Assembly: GCA_009192285.1 (NCBI GenBank) | Contig: CM018604.1 | Coordinates: forward strand, 3,702,580 to 3,766,579 | Direction: 5' to 3' | Source of the DNA: Morchella semilibera | Taxonomy: Eukaryota; Ascomycota; Pezizomycetes; Pezizales; Morchellaceae | DNA length: 64,000 nt | Shown here: piece after piece, positions 1 to 11,676 of the stretch | How the letters are laid out: each line of letters begins with the position of its first letter | Numbering within the stretch: the stretch's first letter is position 1 | Made by a program: the position numbers and the translations under genes | The notes under the pieces: generated by a model | Told to the model about the DNA's origin: nothing | The model's input: only the letters and a program-made list of their open reading frames with translations | Databases searched by the model: none

Positions 1-300
1 TGCGGTCAAAGTTCTCTCAATCACACTTACAATCACCGGGGGTTGGCTGAGTGGTATAGAGTTTACTCTCTGATCACCACCACTCAGGTTCAACCCCCCA
101 AGGACTCATAGCCGTAGCTCATGCCCAAGCCCTAGCCCTAGCCCAAGCCCAAGCCCAAGCCCGGACCCAAGCCCAAGCCCAAGCCCAAGGACCCGGACCC
201 AAGCCCAAGGACCATGGACCCACCATCGTAGTTTAGGAAGCAGCACCCGGGTGGGGTGCGTAAGTCTTTTGTCGCCACCAACCATTTTGGGTTTATCGTG
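1..300 (+). mobile_element. SINE-like repeat copy 1 (cut by window edge)
   Basis: This copy starts at the window edge, so its 5' flank is missing. In order it shows the conserved lead-in, a GGGGGTTG/CAACCCCC outer stem, a box A-like TGGCTGAGTGG, a box B-like GGTTCAACCCC, then a hexanucleotide array of GCCCAA and GCCCTA units at about 123-215. It ends in the conserved tail CGGGTGGGGTGCGTAAGTC followed by TTTTGT near 248-280. The same order recurs at six other places in the window. No coding function is seen. Confidence 0.75.
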
Positions 301-1480
301 GGACGGAGGTTTTTTTCTGCTGTTATCATAGGTCTCATAATTCTAGGGCTGGAAAGAAATTTAAGACCTCCGTAGTAACAAGAAATTTACTCCTCCTTGA
401 TGATGACTTCTCGTGCTGTACTAGAAAAGGTCCGTTGTGGAAAAGATACATCATAAGGAAGTTTCACTTTGGCCGTCATCTTTTCAGATAGCCTACTAGG
501 CTCTACTAGGTTATCGATAGATGTATTAGGGAAAGCTTACAATAAACCCGCTAAACTACACTTTAAAGTTTCCGCTATGTTTTTCTAACTGAGAAAAAGG
601 GTAAAGAATTCAGATGAGACAGGGTTGGGGGGACTTGGAGAGGGACGAGACGGATGTTTAGGTGGGGAAAATATGTTAAAATTGCTTGAGTTTTTGATGG
701 AGAGAAGGTGTTAAATTGTTAGGTGCTTAGGCGGGGTAATGTTTTCTTTTGTGTTTTGAGTTTTGTTTTGTCTGATGGTGGTGGAGGGAGGGGCGTTCTG
801 GGGATAAAATGGTGCGATATCGTCATAGCCTCAGGGCTGGATACGATTAATGATGTAAACAAAAAAAAGAAAGGGTAAAGAATTCAAAGGTGAGGGCCAA
901 AGGATTAGTAGTCCGCTACATGGAGTTCTGGTGTTCCCTGATAGTTCTTTGGTACATGCCCTTGAACTTTAGTATGAAAAAATGGGGTGAAATCACTACG
1001 TACCATAGGGCTACGGAATTTAGTGGCAAATGCTTGACTAAATCAAACCGGCATTAAAAGAAGAGTACGTACTACTGTAGAGATGCCGTATTCTTACTGC
1101 ATCGCTAGCGTATTGGCAGGAGTACAGTAGTGATCCTACCCCCCATTTTTGATGCTGTTGTTACCAGGTTGCTCCACATTGTCTGCGCCATAACATTACG
1201 ATACCCAGTAGCAAGGAAAAGGTAGAAAGAAAAAGATGTTGATCCATTGGGCAAATAAACTAGCCTGAGTTCCTATATGTATGTAACCTATTGAAATTTT
1301 GGATCGGCTAATAGGACTAAAAATTTGTGGTTTCGGTATCACTGTGCATGGGTATAGGCATTGATATCCACTGAGACTACCACTGAGCCTATAATCATGA
1401 GAATTGAGAAGTGAACACTGTGGCTTAGGAGCAGAGATTTTAAAGAGGGGAAAAATGATCGTGCATTGCGTCATCCCAGC
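301..1480. other. gene-free stretch
   Basis: I see no supportable gene here. The stretch is mostly T/G-rich with short A tracts and no convincing open frame with a promoter or splice sites. Confidence 0.4.
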
Positions 1481-1489
1481 CAGCAGATG

Positions 1490-1665
1490 CGAAGCTAGCT
1501 TGAGAGCTGCGGTCAAAACTGTTTCGGTCACCCTCACAATCACTAGGGGTTGTCTCGGTGGTATAGAGTGCAAACTCTAATCAATGCTGCTTGGATTCAA
1601 CCCCTGAACTAACGTGTAGAAAGTCGCACTCGGGTGGGGTGCGTAAGTCTTTTGTTACCGTGAGT
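1490..1665 (+). mobile_element. SINE-like repeat copy 2, diverged, lacks hexamer array
   Basis: This diverged copy keeps the outer stem GGGGTTG/CAACCCC, the phrase GGTGGTATAGAGTGCAAACTCT (AGAGT/ACTCT stem) and the tail CGGGTGGGGTGCGTAAGTC. It goes directly from the head to the tail without the GCCCAA array. It therefore looks like an older or separate subfamily, and suggests that the array is a variable insert between two conserved parts. Confidence 0.6.
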
Positions 1666-4449
1666 TGCGTCTTTTATAGAATGGGATTTTTTCTGCTACT
1701 ACCGCCGGCAAATACATACTTAGAGTACAGTCATAGAAGATTTATTGTCTATTATGGGATTGGTCCATCGGTGAAGACTTCCATTTTTTTCATGAGGTTG
1801 ACAGGAACTCTCATGGTGATTAAGGTTTATGCTTGACGCATCAAGGATTGAGGACTTTTGTTGCTGTCGGAGGCGCTGGGAGGCAGAGCCGGCGGGTATG
1901 TTCCTGCAGATTATTTTGTTCACTATTAATGGTAGGTGTTTCGTAATTCATACGAGCCATGGAGAGATGGATATTAGATTCAATAGCGTTGTAGAACATA
2001 GGAGAAAAAGAGAAGGGGGATGGAGGAAGCTAGACGTACACCAGCCTTTCCAACTCATGTTTCCTAGCCTATGAAGAAGGAATACCAAGAGCGTAAAGTG
2101 AGATAATGATGTTCGCAAGCTACTTAGTAGTCTACGCTTGTAAAAAGTGCATATGTCAGTGTTGCAGGGAGCGATTGGGAAACGTGAAGCTGGAGTATTC
2201 CGCGCGGGATCGGTCATAAATCGGCACACATCAAAGCAACGTTGGCACCACACCGGGAGCCTCAACTTCGACCTCTTCACCCCACCACCAAGCGAGAATT
2301 CCCAACACCTCGGCTCTTCGCCACGGCTAGGCCGCAGACTAGGGACCGAACTGGTTCCGGATTTATGTCCAGTTTTCCTGGGGCTAAAGCGTCCAGTGGT
2401 GACCCAACATTGCAGGAATGGCTACTTTTAAACCGTTGGAGATGACCAGACGAGTTGTCACGTCAAACTTCGGTGTGTATCTCTGAGAATGGTTTTAGTT
2501 TGGCATTTTCGGTATCTGAAGCTTACCTTGCTGCGGCATTTTGATAGGCTGCCTAAGATCGAGCAATTTAGCTGGGGTATGTGGATGTCCAAGTGGTTTT
2601 GTGATATAACTTCTTTACCCAGATACTAGACATGCCATAGTGAGGATAGGTGAAAAGGGGGCGGGTACTAGCACTCGAAGTCGGTCATATGCTCGGAGAG
2701 GTGTTGTGGGAGTCAGTATTGGAGCTCAGCTAGCCCCCGTACCGTTCTGGGGGCACCAGGTTTGTGAGGACTGGCCAGGTTCCATCAACTTATTTAGAAC
2801 TGGGAAAGGAACTGTATTGACCAAGAAATCCCTATTGAATAAGCCTCTTAGGGAAAACGACGTGTGAGCACTCTGCCAGGCGTCTTGCTAGGGCCTGGCT
2901 TAGGTGAAGATGGCTCGCGAGAACCCCCCTCAGGCCATAAGCTCAATGGAATTTGCTTCTTCTGGAAGGGGAAAGCGTGCTTAGCTGGCGGTTGGGGGCG
3001 GGTCAGGAAACGCAGGAAGGGATCGCAGGGACTGGCACGTAGTAGCTGCAAGGCGGCGAGTACCAGTTTGTCCATCAAGTTACGTAGTTGGTAGGAGGAT
3101 CATCCCGCAGGAAGAACCCGAGGTATGTTGACTTCTATTCCCGCAGTTTCCAAGGCCTTGCCGAAATTAGAAGGTAGGCAGTGGCGAAGAAAAGGGCTTT
3201 CCAGTAACAAAGATCTTAGGGCTGGCACCGTGTTCGATTAACAGCTCAGCCTAAACAACACTTGCTAAACAAATAGAATCCACCATGGTATTCGGGCAAT
3301 ACAGAGAACTATGCTGCCGGATGCAACTAGCTCTCCGTGCTCCCTCCAGCACTCCTGTGTATCTTTCGGGTCGTGGGCCTAAGGTGTTGTCCTCAACATT
3401 CATTAGCCCCGCCCCGATGCGTTGGCTTTTGCCTTCTTCGATTCTATGGTGATCGCATTTGTAACCGTATCCCAATATATGGTTGGCGCTCGGCACCTCG
3501 ACCTGGACTGCCCTTGGGCCCTAGCAAATACCACCCTACTTCCCAGACATTGAATAGGAGAGGGGGCGGAGTAGAACCAGTACTAAAGTCCTGAGGCTGG
3601 TATCAGTGGTGCTGCCTTTCTTGGCTTCAACAACAGCTGATGGTTCCTTCTCTTTGGCACAGTTGACGGCCTACATCAGTGTAGTTCTAGAGTGATTTGA
3701 TAAATCAGAGAGGGAAAGGATTAGTGGCGGTACATTTTACGAGCAATGATGGCCTTGAGTCATGAGAAATGAGATATTAGGGGTGGCTTACAGTTTTTTG
3801 TGTCTTTCACATTCGCTTTACCTCTGGATGCTTTGCCACGAGATGCTGACAGAAGGGGTACAGGGTGGTACCCTGTTGGACCAGGCTTTCTGTACCAACA
3901 AGGGGGGGGGGCTGAAATAATCTGGTTGAAGGAGATTACGACAGGTAGAGAGGGTGGTCGATGGTGATCGACGAGTCGACAGATAGGGTAAAGATGTTTA
4001 TACAGCTACAATCCAACTTGCGGAGTTCTATGCCGTTTCTTATTTCTCGCTAGAGGTTCGGTCCGCGTTCAAGCAGGTGTGCGGAACCTACCTCTCTGGT
4101 AATTAAGCCCTTCCCTAGAGGTGTTGGTAGTACTAAGCTCATTGAAAGAAATGGCTTCTCGACAGAAAAGCAGTAAAAACTCTTAGCTTGTTTGGAGGAA
4201 GGGAAAACCTAATGAGAGGTTATGTTCGGGTTCTCCAAAGGAGAACTATTATACTTAAGGATGGCAACCTAGACTTCCCATTATCTATGGAGAGAAATAT
4301 AATGGATCTATTTTTATTGAATGCTTCCCTCAACATCAGCAGATCTTACTTGTAATATCAGCTATCCCTTAAGCCGGCATTTTAAATGATTGGTCGCTTT
4401 CTAGAGTTGTGTGATCTTGATTATATCAATCACCTGACCTGTCCAAGCC
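1666..4449. other. gene-free stretch
   Basis: Several short open frames occur on both strands, but none has a promoter, a leader, family resemblance or a consistent protein-like composition. A G run lies near 3901-3910. I annotate no gene. Confidence 0.4.
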
Positions 4450-4458
4450 CATAAAAGG
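4450..4458 (+). promoter_or_regulatory. TATA-like box for the 280-aa orphan gene
   Basis: CATAAAAGG is followed by a CT-rich stretch and then an A/C-rich leader running to the ATG at 4639. This spacing and composition match the promoters of other genes in the window. Confidence 0.5.
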
Positions 4459-4638
4459 CTGTCTCCCCTTCGACTGTATACTACTATTCCTACTTCTATC
4501 TTTCTGCTCTATCTCACAGACCATCGAGACCTGCCGCAGCACCTCATAACGGTTACCACCTCACCTGTCCCCACAATATATCAAGGCTTTCATTTCTCCT
4601 CGTAGATCAAACCTCAAAGAAAGAATGGCAGAAAAAAG

Positions 4639-5481
4639 ATGGTATACCAATGGGGTCATCTATGCCCTACTTACACCCCCCCGCGTCTCCCTCCGGATAC
4701 CATCCCCCAACCTCATGGTATATCAGGGATAAATCCAAATTCAGGGCCCAAGCCTGATTGGTTTTACAATCCAAGTGGGCTACCGGTCGATCCAAGATGC
4801 CATCCGCCCGCAGCTCCGCTCCCCGTGCATTTCACCATGCCAGCTCCACCACCTCCACCGAGTCTCGAGATGTATCAGGAGGTTGCCAGAGCCTCTCGAA
4901 CCCCAGTATTCAGGACTCCGGAGCAAAGCCCTCTGACCCCTCCACCACGATTCATGTCTCCTATGGCGCCTCCACCATTCCCAAGGCCTGCAACATCACA
5001 TGGCCATCCCGCGTCGCCGTACACAGCGACGGCGTCCCACTTGACATACGAGTCGAGCGGCTACGGGTCGATTCACTCTGGCTCTAACCGGTCCAGCCCC
5101 AGTTCGACCCCGGCGGGGAGTGTCAGAAGCTTCCGCACGCAAGAATCACATTTGGGAAATAATCTGAATCCGGCCCTCGTGCAGAGACAGCATGATGAGA
5201 GGGCGAATACTCCGCAGAAGGGGAACGAGGCATCGGAGTGGGCAAGAATAACACGCAGAAGCGGGAGTAGTCACCATAGTAGTAGCCACAGCGGCAGTAG
5301 GCGTAGCAGTAGTAGCCGTCAGGGACATAGTAGCTATGGGGGTAGTGTGAGGAGTGGAGGTAGTAGTCGTGAGTATGGTAGCCATGGTGGTAGCCATGGT
5401 AGTAGCGTTAGGAGCGGAGGTAGCAGCGGCGAGCAAAGTGCTCATGGTAGTGGCTATTCAGGTAGGAGGGAAGGGAGGTAG
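4639..5481 (+). CDS. orphan low-complexity Pro/Ser/Gly-rich protein (280 aa)
   Basis: Single open frame with a TATA-like box about 180 nt upstream. An ATG at 4625 lies in another frame and stops after 35 codons, so 4639 is the better start. Residues 1-130 are rich in Pro and Tyr (PPPPP, SPMAPPPFPRP). The last 100 residues are almost entirely Ser, Gly, Arg and His in repeats such as SVRSGGSS and YGSHGGSHG. No signal peptide, membrane segment or folded domain is visible, so it is probably intrinsically disordered. Its style resembles the 447-aa protein at 11677, but I cannot align them. I recognise no family. The 3' end is repetitive at DNA level (GGTAGTAGC units), so length may vary between strains. 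Confidence 0.6.
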   Translation: MVYQWGHLCPTYTPPRLPPDTIPQPHGISGINPNSGPKPDWFYNPSGLPVDPRCHPPAAPLPVHFTMPAPPPPPSLEMYQEVARASRTPVFRTPEQSPLTPPPRFMSPMAPPPFPRPATSHGHPASPYTATASHLTYESSGYGSIHSGSNRSSPSSTPAGSVRSFRTQESHLGNNLNPALVQRQHDERANTPQKGNEASEWARITRRSGSSHHSSSHSGSRRSSSSRQGHSSYGGSVRSGGSSREYGSHGGSHGSSVRSGGSSGEQSAHGSGYSGRREGR

Positions 5482-7380
5482 GTTTAAGGGCTCTCCGGGA
5501 ACGGTGAGATAGATACTGGAAGTTTTCCTTTTTCCCGTAGGGTCTTCCGCTGGTTGACGTTTAGGGTTTGACGGGGCCGGGCGATGATTTCTCTGTTATT
5601 TGTTTAGCGGTTTCTTTTGCAGTTTCTGGTGCCACTTATGGGCATCACTATATTCCTTTTATGGCATTTCCATTTTTTCAGGCCCGATATAGGATGAGTT
5701 TCCTCCTTATCATCTTTGGACTGGGCACGTATGAACGAGGACAGGAGCAGCATCTTTCTCGTCAAGTTCTAGACATTGTGCAATTACCAGGGGCTGCAAA
5801 ATTCTCCTTTAGACAACCTTTTTTGGTTTTGCACATGCTCTTAGCTTTCCTTTATGTCTTTGCGCAGCGTGCCTTTGCTTCATTTTTCTCTTTCAGGGTT
5901 CTTAATTGTGACGGAGCTAATTATATGTGGCGGGGCATCTTTAGCACGTGCTACATTTCAATATAATCATTAAAATCACGCCGGCTTGAATTTGAGGTAA
6001 TTTAGTGTGATACTTGAAGGGTTAGCGGTGAATGGATGTAACGTGAAGATTTGTATAAAGGAATCCAAATAATGAGGTAAATCACAACATTACAAGGGGC
6101 GTGCGTAGGGGATTGGCCGTGGAGTGGATTTTCACAACTTTAAGCAGTTGTTTACGACTGCGAAGGAAAAAAAGCTCCCTCCGTAGCCCCCTTAAATTGA
6201 CGGTGCTTCTTTCCATCCACTTAGCTCAATGATTTCTTAATAGATAACAAAAAGGGGGTTATTATAACGCAAGTAAGTAAATTCAACAACACCTGGTAAG
6301 CGATCAAACTAGTGATTTTTGGAGAAGGATTAACCATCGTATTGTGATTGAAAATATACTATATTCTATGCCAGGACAATGGTATGGTACCACCGAGCAG
6401 TTCAGAATCTAGCTAATGTAAGCCAGGCTTCCTAAATGAAGATAATATCAGATTTAGGTTACCAGAAATAATGGTTTTTCGAATTTGATTTTGCCCGAAG
6501 GATACCCGGATGTTGGAAGGCCTCTTTTGATGGCATATGATTGGGGCCTTAACATGATTAATGCTGGCTCAAACCTGATAGGCAGCAAGGCTAGAAGCCA
6601 AAATCATGAATAGTCACTCGCCTTTGCATCAAGTTCACAACTGATCACTCGTGTGGCTGAAGCGCACGAGCCACTGGCGCTGGTACCAAGTGATAACAGA
6701 GATGCTTATTATTAAGCTTAAAAGTATTATTACACTTCAACCGGTGAATCTTGATACCTTTGGGAGACCATAAGCCTTACCACCCACCCTCATTGAGATT
6801 CGGGACTTCCCCGAACCCGTGAACAAAGTTCCTTGATCTTCACAGAAAAGCATATGAATCAATAGCAACAGCTTTCAATAATTCGGGTTCCTCTGTACCT
6901 TAGGCACGCCAATTCCCGCTGCCATTAACACAAGAGCATCAAGTAATACGAGTCCTAATATCGTTGCTGCAGACTGTAGCTGTGAGATAATATAATTCAC
7001 TTCCATGCTGTAAAGCCACTAATGGAGGCAAATTAACCATCCTCCTGTCGCTGAAGGGTCGAATTGGATCCCTCACTGCTACCAGCCATATAATTCGCTG
7101 TCTCTAGCCTCTGTGCTCCAGCGGGCCCACGGTACATAACTATCGCCGCGCTCCGGGTCGTAGTTGTCAAGATTATCGTAACGCAGCGACTCATCTGCGA
7201 GAGCAATTCTAGAGGTGAGAAACGCTGCAGACACCGTTAGCTACCTTTTCGAGAAAGGCATCTTAAGGACATCAAAGGGAAATAGGCGACAAGAGTGTGG
7301 AGGGTGTACGGAGGGGAGTGCGGTGCCGTCGACAAAATGTTGGTGGAAGATGGCTATGCTACTAGGGTACTATGCTAAAA
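5482..7380. other. gene-free stretch
   Basis: A 132-codon frame at about 5568-5966 is hydrophobic and T-rich but has a 3'-UTR-like composition and no support. The rest, up to about 7380, shows no gene, tRNA or clear repeat. Confidence 0.4.
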
Positions 7381-7439
7381 GGAGGTGATGAGGTTGGGAG
7401 GCGGAAATTACCAAGGATGAACAAGCAAAGAGGAATGAT

Positions 7440-7930
7440 GGGGGTGAATTCTGTGCACATCTAGAGTTCTTGATAGCGAGGCAGTTGCGGGGTCGAAATA
7501 CAAGAGCAAATGTTGGGGTGTGTGCTTGTGGGGGGTGATGCGGGTGCGTTACATGTGACCGCACGTGAGGAATGCCAAGCTAGCTTGTAGACCCCGCTTA
7601 AAGTTCTCTCAATCACACTTACAATCACCGGGGGTTGGCTGAGTGGTATAGAGTTTACTCTCTGATCGCCACCACTCAGGTTCAACCCCCCAAGGACTCT
7701 AGCCGTAGCTCATGCCCAAGCCCTAGCCCTAGCCCAAGCCCAAGCCCAAGCCCAAGCCCAAGCCCAAGGACCCGGACCCAAGCCCAAGCCCAAGGACCCA
7801 AGCCCAAGCCCAAGGACCCGGACCCATGGACTCACCCACGTAGTTTAGGAAGCAGCACCCGGGTGGGGTGCGTAAGTCTTTTGTTGCGGGAAATGTCTAT
7901 GTATTTTTTTGGTCTCTGAATTAAAAAAAG
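7440..7930 (+). mobile_element. SINE-like repeat copy 3
   Basis: The most complete plus-strand copy. A 5' unit contains GTCGAAATACAAG and AGCAAATGTTGGGGTG (7485-7520). The head follows with TGGCTGAGTGG at 7636-7646 and GGTTCAACCCC at 7679-7689. The hexamer array spans about 7710-7825, then the tail CGGGTGGGGTGCGTAAGTC with GTCTATGTATTTTTTTGG beyond. In the head, CTGAGTGG pairs with CCACTCAG and GGGGGTTG with CAACCCCC, so the RNA would form a long stem. A second 5' unit lies at 9140-9215. Confidence 0.75.
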
Positions 7931-9215
7931 CGTAAGCTTTTAGGGTTAGGGCTATGACTTCGCACATACTTTACCGCCCGTACTAGAATATTAGTTTGAT
8001 TTGAACCTGACTTCAGTCCGATATCAAGCCTTTATGATTTTATGACGAATATTTCAGGTCTTAGTTAGACTGTGATTTCGCTAAAGTTGATATTTTGTGA
8101 AGATTATGGTACATGATAATGCCGATATAAAACTGATCTTATTCACGAAAGATCTGGATGCGCGGGTAGGCTAGTATTCACACTTCTTCTGCATAGGCAA
8201 ATTTCACAGATAAAATTCTCATTTATCTCACGATATCATACTATGTATATATTTATTACTACAGCGGCTTGCCTGCTTGCCTGCTTCATTGCATGTTCTG
8301 CACGGTATACTACAGAACGGTAAACCACGGTACAGTGCTTGATTCCGCCGGCGCGCTCTTTGGACCCGCTGGATTCGCTGGATTCACTGGATTTGGTGCT
8401 GAATTCGCTCGATTGGGTGCTGGATTCGCTGGATTCGCCACCTGATCCACCGATGAGCTCACCTCTGGTGATGACGACGATTTATTGACACGGGGGTGGG
8501 AAGACTACCACCATGGTATCCATGAATGGGGAGGCGCAGATGATGGAGCTGTGGTGATGGAGGTGTAGGGATAAAGCCGTAGAGATTTGCTGCTTGATTC
8601 GCTGCCTGCTCCACCGATTAGCCCATGTCTAGACAACAATAAGATGCACAATTGCAGCGGGGGTGAAGGCGTAGAGATGAAGGCGTAGATAAAGATATAG
8701 GGATACCCGCTTGCCGTACCTGCTTTATTGGCTGCTTTATTCGCTGCTGCTCCCTTTACTGCTTGGTTTGCTGCCTGCTACACCGGTTAGCTCATGTCTG
8801 GACGATGATAGGATGATTAATTGCAGTGGGGGGGTTGATGAAGGCGTTGATATGAAGGTGTACATGACGGGGCATAGATGATGGTGTAGAGGTGGAGGTG
8901 TAGGCAGTGTAGAGACGGAAGGCTTACGGATTTTGCTAATGCCTATTTCCACATACATACCTCTAAAAGACTATTAGTTGAGCCCTATTCGGCGCTACTG
9001 TGTAGCGCCAGATATCGGTATAGTCTCCAGACCAGGCTGGGTTCAGCCCTGTTTTGATATGAGGGTTATACCAGACTTTCATATGCTATCGAGCTATTAT
9101 TTAGTCTCAGGCAGATATGCGGAGGGGCGGTAAGTTCTGTGGAGAATCTTTGATAGCGGGGTAGTTGGGGGGTCGAAATACAAGCATGAGGAAAGAGCAA
9201 ATGTTGGGGTGTGTG
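7440..9215 (+). repeat. composite repeat unit, arm A of a dispersed inverted repeat
   Basis: This block (SINE-like copy, about 1.2 kb of middle sequence, then another 5' unit) matches, in reverse orientation, the block at about 18662-21765. Shared landmarks include GTATTCACACTTCTTCTG (8172), CCTGCTTGCCTGCTTCATTGC (near 8268), repeated GCTGGATTCGCTGGATTC (8380-8440), and TCATGTCTGGACGATGATAGG (near 8790). The middle carries about two copies of a 150-170 bp internal unit, where arm B has three. No intact gene lies inside. The block is truncated on the right by the AACCGG-rich element. Confidence 0.65.
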
Positions 9216-9269
9216 CTCAAGGTTTCCAATGGTAGAAACCAGTTGTAATATAAGATAAAACGGCACCGG

Positions 9270-10050
9270 CTACTAGATGAAGGAGCTTAAACTTTACCGA
9301 CTGTACCAACTGTTCATCTTGACAGTTTGAACCGGCTCAACTGCTTAAACCGCGGTTTTGTATCTTTGCATCCTCACCATACTAATAGTCCAAAAAATAT
9401 CTATGCACTTTCTCTAACCTGGTGTTCAATCTCTCGAACTGGGTGTTCGAGCCTATGAACATGAGCTATTTAAACCGTTTAAACTGGTAGTATAACCGGT
9501 TTTGCTAATTCCTAAACTATTCAAACCATGGATTGATGGTAGCAAGAACTGTACCAACTGTTCCGTTAAACCATTTAGTTAAACCGGTTTGAACCATATG
9601 ACCGGTAAACCACTGGAAACCTTGTCAGGTTTTCCAACCGTTCTACCAAACAAACCGGTTTTGGTAAACCGGTTCAGCTGATACTTTAGTTGGGTTTTTG
9701 TCGTTGGGCTAATCTGGTTTTAAACGGTCCACCACAGTCAAAAACCACTTCAAACCGGTTTACTAATCGGTTATATCATGCAGGGACCCGTCAAATAGAG
9801 GACGTATCCCCGCCTTGACCGGTTTTGGGCGAGCTTAATTGCACCTAATAAATCAAGGGAAGCACTCTGAAAACACATCTAGCTTATGAACCAGTAAACC
9901 AAACAAAAGAACGGTTCTAGCTCTTAAGCCGGTTTAGAGAACCAGTATTCGGTTTAGTTCAGCTCAGTTCAGTTGCACATGTAATATATATGGTATGGCC
10001 TGCAAATATAACCAGTTTCAACCGTTGGAATCACTGCTCTCTATTCTTCC
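9270..10050. repeat. AACCGG-rich dispersed element with GTTCAG end
   Basis: This stretch is packed with AACCGGTT, AAACCGGTTT and related words, often in palindromic form, and ends in GTTCAGCTCAGTTCAGTTGC and AACCGTTGGAATCACTG (near 9955-10035). The same end signature occurs at 18410-18510 and 54545-54655. No gene is visible inside. It looks like a non-autonomous transposable element whose autonomous relative is not in the window. Confidence 0.55.
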
Positions 10051-11676
10051 TTTTTACGCATCCGCGTACAGCTCACTTTTTGGTCGATAGCATTCCCTGC
10101 CAAAATCGCAACAGCGGTCAACTAAATAGTGACTGAGAGTTTGGAATATGGAATTTACTGTCTACCAGAGGTATTGCGGGTTGTCTGTAATGCTATAGAT
10201 GAACAGCCCAGAGGTGAGCCGCAGGCGGTCCTAAATTCTTGCGGGGGATTCAAGAGATACTTGCCAGCTTAGTTGATACCGGTACCCAGCTTGACGGTCT
10301 TGCATGTAGTAGAGTTTTGTTGGAGGCGCGCCTTGTATTGGGCGTCCGGGTAATTTTGACAACCCACAACACCCAGCAAGCAAGTTACATTCCTAGTTTC
10401 TTTTCTGGCCTTAGAGAGCCAAATAGGAGTCCAAAATCACTCCAATCGCCACTATGAACTCTTAGGATCTCTGGTAGATAGCTGTCGCGCTGGTTCCGTC
10501 CACCAGCTCTTTCAACTTTCTGTTAGCGCGCCAATCTATCCTCATCTCCAAAAAAAAATCTTTCCCACGCAGTCACCGAAACCAGAGCCCCCCCTCTCCA
10601 GAGATATCTCACAAAGCTGCCCCGCGTCACCCAGCAAAAATGGATCAAGACCGAGATTGTACGCTCGAACCCTCAACTACGTAGTGCATGCACCCATAGA
10701 GCGGGCACCAACCGCCTCGATATAGGTTTCATCGCAACGTGGGGACCCACCCAGACTCCGCTAAACAACGTCAACACCCTCAGCTCCTTCCGAGTAAAGC
10801 TTTGTCCTTTGAGCTTCAAGAGCACCCTCATTCCATGGAGAAGTTAATGGCTTGCGATGAGGTGTGGCGCTCTGTTGTAGCTACTATATACTTTATGATG
10901 GAGGCTAACCCTGGATATTGATACTCTAGCATTATAAGGTATGTCAGAGTCGAGTATAATATGTTGAACGTTTCCCGCGAGCAGGATCGGGTGGAAAAGT
11001 GTGATCAAATCTTGTTGCTAACAGCGGTGGATAATAGGCCATTCAGCTATCCTGAGGATTATCAGCAGGGGCCAACAAGGAGTACAATTGCTCTTAAATA
11101 TTCATACATGTACTCTCACCTCCCATTCTAGAACCCAACTGTAATCGGATTACACCCGCCCCCCCCCTACCCGATCAGAACGACAGTATTGGCGTCCCCC
11201 GTATCCTACAGCATAACCTGTCATCTCTTTAGTCAACGAGGTGGTTCCCCACCTTCTCTGCCTGCCTATGTACTATCTCCGCCTTTATCACTTTGCCCAA
11301 TACCTACCCCGTCCCCATCAGTATTCTGTTGGCGAATCACTTCTATTAGTTCTGTGTCCAAACCCCACGTCTACAGATCCGGTTCAGGGCCTTTCTGATC
11401 AGGCAGAGTCCTACGGAGATCACATACGGAAACAGAAATAAACCTCCCCACGTGATCCAGAGCCCTACGCGCACGCAAAATGCTGTTCCCGTAGAATGTA
11501 ACAGCATGGCATTAATATGCTTAAATGTTCATTTTCTCTGCTCAAATATCAACGGCACCTACTCCTGAAAAGATTTCGCTGCCTCTCGTATCGAGCATTC
11601 AAATACACCGTCTCATCCCCGCCCACCACACCAATACTAGTAAGCCTCTTACCACCCCCAATACACACGCTCAACC
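10051..11676. other. mostly gene-free; possible gene relic
   Basis: A CT/AC-rich leader-like stretch ends in CAGCAAAAATGG at 10636-10645, but that frame stops after 14 codons. A later frame (about 10739-10921) ends in a helical-looking segment containing EVWRSVVATIYFMMEANPGY. It may be the decayed remains of a small orphan gene. 11041-11676 holds only C-rich leader-like DNA before the 447-aa gene. Confidence 0.3.
10641..10921 (+). pseudogene. possible decayed small orphan gene
   Basis: The start context (A/C-rich leader, AAAAATGG) looks genuine, but the frame is closed after 14 codons. About 80 nt later another frame has about 60 codons with an amphipathic, protein-like end. Without homologues I cannot show that the two parts were once one gene. 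Confidence 0.2.

Noticed and set aside
7635-7919. Ser-Pro or Gly-Leu repeat proteins over the hexamer arrays
   Set aside because: Any frame through a GCCCAA array gives a dipeptide repeat; the arrays vary in length and phase between copies.
10650-10740. tRNA on the minus strand around GGGTTCGAGCG
   Set aside because: Box B resemblance only; no box A at a proper distance and no stems.
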